From Sciurus carolinensis (taxonomy: Eukaryota; Chordata; Mammalia; Rodentia; Sciuridae), in NCBI RefSeq assembly GCF_902686445.1, contig NC_062220.1:96410143-96474142 (forward strand): a stretch of DNA of 64,000 nucleotides. The letters run 5' to 3'. This document shows positions 62,001-64,000 of the stretch, piece after piece (position 1 is the stretch's first letter; each line of letters starts with the position of its first letter). The notes below the pieces were generated by a model that was not told the origin of the DNA, did no database searches, and saw only the letters and a list, made by a program, of their open reading frames with translations. The position numbers and the translations under genes are program-made.

Positions 62001-63598
62001 CCCTCCCCACTAGACCATAGCCAGAGGTTCTTTTAAAATATGTAAAGATACATGTAGTTAAATTTTAATTAAGAATGGAGCTTTATTTAGGATTCCCAGG
62101 CAATACCATGACAGGACCACTCATTGTGGTTTACATACTGTTGGTCTGGCAGTTGGAAAATGAGCCTGGGAACAAGAAGAATTGATCTGACCCTCTTTCT
62201 GACTCTTTTCAACACAAAGAGGCAGTTAAATCACCCTGTGTCTCCATGATTTACAGCAGCTTAATGGGCTGGAAACCAAAGCCTTTTAACCACTCTATCT
62301 TTATTTCTCTTGCCCCAGTTTCCACTTGAACTGTGAGACTTTGTGAGGGTCCTCTTTACAGTGTACCCTCTCACAGATTAAAGGCCAGCTGAGGCAGGGC
62401 ACCACCTTTATGTGTGAATAGATTGCATCCCTAACATGCCGCATTGGTTTTCTATACCTCCTTTTTCTGTTTCTTTTTCCTGTTCATAGAAGAAATACAC
62501 GCTTTTATATAGAGGTTGAAAACTACTAAGACTCACTGATCCTTCAAACATAGTATCACTACTCACAGTTTAACTTGTTTCTTTCTAGTTGTGTGTATAG
62601 TTTCACATCCTTTTCTCATGCTGCCCTGCTTTTAAAATGAGAACGTGAGATTTATGAAGTCCCTTTATGTTTTATTGCACAAATTTTGGAATATCTTTTC
62701 AAATGTGAAAAATTCATGTGGTTACCTTCTACTCTTTCTCATTTGTACATTAGTATTTGCCTTTTTAATTTTATCAAATGTAATTGTATGGCATACAGAG
62801 TTTTATTTATTTTTTAATTACATTTGATTTTGCCTTAATGCACATGCTTTTTACATGTTTTCATAAACTATATAGAACCATACTTTTACCTAGAGGTAAG
62901 GTGTTCCATGTAAATATAACTATTTAACCTTTCTTACATTCTGAAGCATTTAGGTTTGTTTTCTAATTGTTAGAGAAAAAAAAAAAAAAACCACATAATG
63001 AATAGTAAGTATTATTCCCCAGGAACCAATCCTAAGGAAAGAGTTGCAGAGTGGAACGACTGGGTCAATTGTATGAGTAATTGAGACTCATGAGACATCA
63101 ATTCCCACCAGGTAGCTAATAGTGATCACTGGCAGCAGCATAGGAACCATTAGTCATCTCCCTAATCCTCAGGAGCCCACCACACTGCTCTCTCACTCAC
63201 CTGGTACAGTGATCAAATTCTTTGAACCACAGCTCAGGCATTATATGTAAACAGGTGGAAGAACAATGGCAGTTGAAAACAATTTTTAATATTAAACATA
63301 TTAATATTTTCACTAGCACATAAACGAAATCTATTTTGCCAGCTTAGTGCAAGTCATAAATTATATTTTAGTTCTCCTCCTGAAAGAAATAAAGTAAAAT
63401 TTGAAGATAGCAGTTAATCTAAATCTCTCTAGAATTAAACAAATGTGTCTTTTATTTAAGAATTTGTGTGTCTATATTATAATAAAACTGTTCTTTAATG
63501 GAATGAGAGTTTTTTCACTTTTCCTTCTGTACCATATAGGATCTGAAGAAGAAGCTGAGGAAAAACAGGACAGTGAAAAACCGCTTTTAGAACTCTGA
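46303..63598 (+). CDS. STARD3NL: STARD3NL / MENTHO, late-endosomal MENTAL-domain protein (7 coding exons)
   Basis: Joined coding parts: 46303-46527, 50258-50335, 50889-50966, 52836-52889, 53002-53119, 55119-55214 and 63540-63598, giving 235 residues; the human protein is 234 as I recall. MENTHO sits in late endosome membranes, binds cholesterol, pairs with itself and STARD3, and tethers endosomes to ER through VAP proteins. Sequence shows: conserved N-terminal region (about 24-52), spans at about 54-73, 97-117, 122-143 and 150-170 (MENTAL domain), acidic linker EAEEEN (179-184), and FFAT-like QFYSPPE (207-213) with Ser at position 4, the phospho-FFAT type of STARD3. No START domain follows, separating it from STARD3. 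All splice sites are GT-AG and no stop interrupts the frame. Expected to be widely expressed from the CpG promoter. Confidence 0.97.
46785..47000 (-). mobile_element. hAT-type MITE fossil (MER3-like), inverted to the 40.5 kb copy
   Basis: Ends 'gttgacaaactttaaaccat' and 'aaaagtttgccaacccctac', with 'aagttttattagaacacagc' inside. The element lies just downstream of exon 2. Confidence 0.75.
47360..47780 (+). repeat. L2 fragment
   Basis: L2-like order from 'agaaggctttcctctcagca' to 'gttgctgagcaaatatttaa', the equivalent of the 'aataaatgtttgttgaat' tail. Confidence 0.6.
48012..48320. mobile_element. Tigger-type MITE fossil (MER2-like)
   Basis: 'aaaatgcttgggaccagagg', 'cataatgagatatcttgggg', 'tttatacacatagcctgaag' and 'ttttggagcatttcagattt' follow this short TcMar-Tigger element in order. 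The name is from memory. Confidence 0.75.
49366..49730 (-). repeat. L1 3' UTR, antisense
   Basis: Same sequence type as the 3' end of the L1 at 12796-13130: pyrimidine-rich 'ttccttttcctattcccccc' (the purine tract of the L1 3' UTR in antisense) and 'cattgacttatttcacttaa'. Probably a 5'-truncated insertion in intron 2. Confidence 0.8.
50258..50335 (+). CDS. STARD3NL: STARD3NL exon 3
   Basis: 78 bases, phase 0 on both sides. Residues 76-101, VNGGIENT through YFDIF: the loop after span 1 and the start of span 2. Acceptor TTCCTAG|GTG, donor TTT|GTGAGT. Confidence 0.97.
50336..50888 (+). other. STARD3NL: STARD3NL intron 3
   Basis: 553 bases, ending in a T run and TGGTCTAG. No repeat recognised. 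Confidence 0.95.
50889..50966 (+). CDS. STARD3NL: STARD3NL exon 4
   Basis: 78 bases, phase 0. Residues 102-127, LLAVFRFKV through HWWAIA: span 2, the basic CRLRHWW turn and the start of span 3. Donor GCG|GTGAGT. Confidence 0.97.
50967..52835 (+). other. STARD3NL: STARD3NL intron 4
   Basis: 1.9 kb. A CA/TG-rich alternating tract near 52285-52332; otherwise nothing recognised. Confidence 0.9.
52836..52889 (+). CDS. STARD3NL: STARD3NL exon 5 (54 bases)
   Basis: Phase 0, residues 128-145, LTTAVTSAFLLAKVILSK, i.e. most of span 3. Acceptor CTTGCAG|TTG, donor AAG|GTATGG. A very short exon next to a very short intron. Confidence 0.97.
52890..53001 (+). other. STARD3NL: STARD3NL intron 5 (112 bases)
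   Basis: GTATGG to TTCTTCCAG. Small enough to suggest intron definition. Confidence 0.95.
53002..53119 (+). CDS. STARD3NL: STARD3NL exon 6
   Basis: 118 bases, ending in phase 1. Residues 146-184 plus one base: LFSQGAFGYV, span 4 (PIISFILAWIE), WFLDFKVLP and acidic EAEEEN. Donor A|GTAAGT. Confidence 0.97.
53120..55118 (+). other. STARD3NL: STARD3NL intron 6
   Basis: 2.0 kb, phase 1, no clear repeat. Short open frames on both strands (53156-54052) show no family features. Confidence 0.9.
55119..55214 (+). CDS. STARD3NL: STARD3NL exon 7 (FFAT exon)
   Basis: 96 bases, phase 1 to phase 1. Completes Arg185 and encodes LLIVQDASERA, then IPAGLSDG and QFYSPPESEA. It carries the whole FFAT-like core. 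Acceptor CTTCCAG|GG, donor GCAG|GTAAAA. Confidence 0.97.
55800..56640 (+). repeat. Old L1 3'-end fragment with (CA)n and (AAAT)n
   Basis: 'gatggctaataagcacatga', 'atcaaaaccacaatgaaata', 'ttggtgaagacataatgaaa' and 'cagtggttgccagggactaa' in L1 order. A CA run at about 55983-56017 and AAAT repeats at 56385-56408. Confidence 0.8.
56715..56880 (+). repeat. MIR SINE
   Basis: 'tgaggcacagagaacggaag', 'ttgcccagcatcacacaaat' and 'tttgaacccaggctccactg' in MIR order. Confidence 0.85.
56885..57350 (+). repeat. Possible L2 fragment
   Basis: 'gtcccctgaccaaaagcttt' and 'cagtggcataaaggactcat', then a pyrimidine-rich stretch as in L2 3' regions. Confidence 0.45.
58920..61190 (-). repeat. Old L1 in antisense with a nested L1 3' UTR
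   Basis: Antisense L1 words such as 'tttctccatatcatcactaa' (59498), 'tcatatatcttctttggaga' (59639) and 'tctggattctcattttcccc' (61176, L1M 5'-region-like). A different, younger L1 3' UTR piece lies at 60610-60990. Confidence 0.65.
60610..60990 (-). repeat. L1 3' UTR, antisense, with internal tandem duplication
   Basis: Two imperfect units of about 165 bases: 'gtgcattataattatacaca' (60668) with 'tagcataattcactca' and a C/T-rich tract, then 'gtacattataattacatatg' (60832) with 'atagcataattttgtacatt' and a second C/T-rich tract. Confidence 0.7.
62560..63110. repeat. Ancient interspersed repeat, family unresolved
   Basis: Same general character as 44360-44680 ('gtggaacgactgggtcaatt' near the right end), with an A run at about 62975-62991. 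Low certainty. Confidence 0.3.
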
Positions 63599-63610
63599 GT
63601 TCTGCTTTAT
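63540..63610 (+). CDS. STARD3NL: STARD3NL last coding exon (stop at 63596-63598)
   Basis: Acceptor CCATATAG|GA. Completes Gly217 and encodes SEEEAEEKQ and DSEKPLLEL, then TGA. 12 bases after the stop, GTAAGTAAGT at 63611 is a strong donor core, so the exon may end at 63610 with the rest of the 3' UTR in a later exon. If it does not splice, the exon runs past the window, as no AATAAA or ATTAAA occurs before 64000. A GAA run (Glu219-221) seems one codon longer than in human. Confidence 0.93.
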
Positions 63611-64000
63611 GTAAGTAAGTGTTTGAAAATGAAACTTTAAGAGCAAAATGGTTAAACCAAGAGCATTTTCTTTGAGCAGATTCAGAGAATATGAGTACAA
63701 GTATATAGCCAGACTCATCATATTTACATGAAGTCAGTAGTCACATTTCAGTATGTAAAATTTCTGAACATTTTCTGCATAGGTGTAAATTTGTGAAGTG
63801 GAAAATATCTCCGAGTTCCAAATCTCCAAAGAAAAAGGAGAGATTCACATCTCTATACTTAGTCAGAATGTCCTTGTGCCAAACATTGTTTTAATTTCAA
63901 GCATTAACCTTTTTGTGTTCTGAGGAGAGCAACCCATGATATTATCACTGTGTCACATTTGAGGGAACAGTGGGTGAGGATTTGTCCAAAGTTACACAGC
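63611..64000 (+). other. STARD3NL: 3' UTR or 3' UTR intron, undecided
   Basis: No poly(A) signal and no coding sequence. The last 50 bases ('gaggatttgtccaaagttac' and 'acagc') look like the core of a MIR SINE that continues beyond the window. Confidence 0.5.

Larger units (their letters stand above)
55215..63539 (+). other. STARD3NL: STARD3NL intron 7 (8.3 kb)
   Basis: Phase 1. Filled largely with old L1, MIR and L2 pieces (55.8-61.2 kb). 57.4-58.9 and 61.2-62.5 kb hold nothing I can name. Confidence 0.9.

Noticed and set aside
46303..63598. The gene as STARD3 itself
   Set aside because: No START lipid-transfer domain follows the MENTAL domain; the stop comes shortly after the FFAT motif, as in MENTHO.
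63611..64000. Start of a T-cell receptor gamma segment, the downstream neighbour in human
   Set aside because: No V, J or C segment sequence or recombination signal is visible before the window ends.

Overview
The window is vertebrate nuclear DNA, most likely from a squirrel-like rodent. Genes are split by GT-AG introns, there is one CpG-rich promoter, and the rest is AT-rich and full of retroposons. Several short elements have a B1 (7SL-like) left half and an ID (tRNA-like) right half, the B1-dID SINE described from squirrels, dormice and relatives. There are also young tRNA-derived ID SINEs and rodent-type L1. The species call is inference; mammal and rodent are secure.

There is one protein-coding gene, STARD3NL (MENTHO, STARD3 N-terminal-like), on the + strand. 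A CpG island with an untranslated first exon lies at about 21.3-21.7 kb. A 24.6 kb intron follows, then seven coding exons at 46260-46527, 50258-50335, 50889-50966, 52836-52889, 53002-53119, 55119-55214 and 63540-63598. All junctions are GT-AG, the frame is open throughout, and the predicted product has 235 residues: four membrane spans (MENTAL domain) followed by a cytosolic tail with a phospho-FFAT-type motif. No poly(A) signal lies between the stop codon and the window end, and a good splice donor sits 12 bases after the stop, so the 3' UTR probably continues outside the window.

1-21 kb is intergenic and built from repeats. It holds an L1 with a complete-looking 5' UTR but a missing 3' half (1341-5477), an old L1 broken up by an LTR and SINEs (about 8980-12400), an L1 copy with a twin-priming inversion (12780-14468), and a long antisense L1 (16440-19410). 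21-64 kb is STARD3NL; its introns carry L2, MIR, hAT and Tigger-type DNA transposon fossils, MaLR-like LTRs, L1 pieces and a few young SINEs.

I found no RNA gene other than SINE-embedded tRNA-like sequence, no CRISPR, and no sign of a new multi-gene system. The most checkable points are the uORF arrangement at the STARD3NL start codon, the likely 3' UTR intron, the short tandem units in the L1 5' UTR, and the twin-primed L1.
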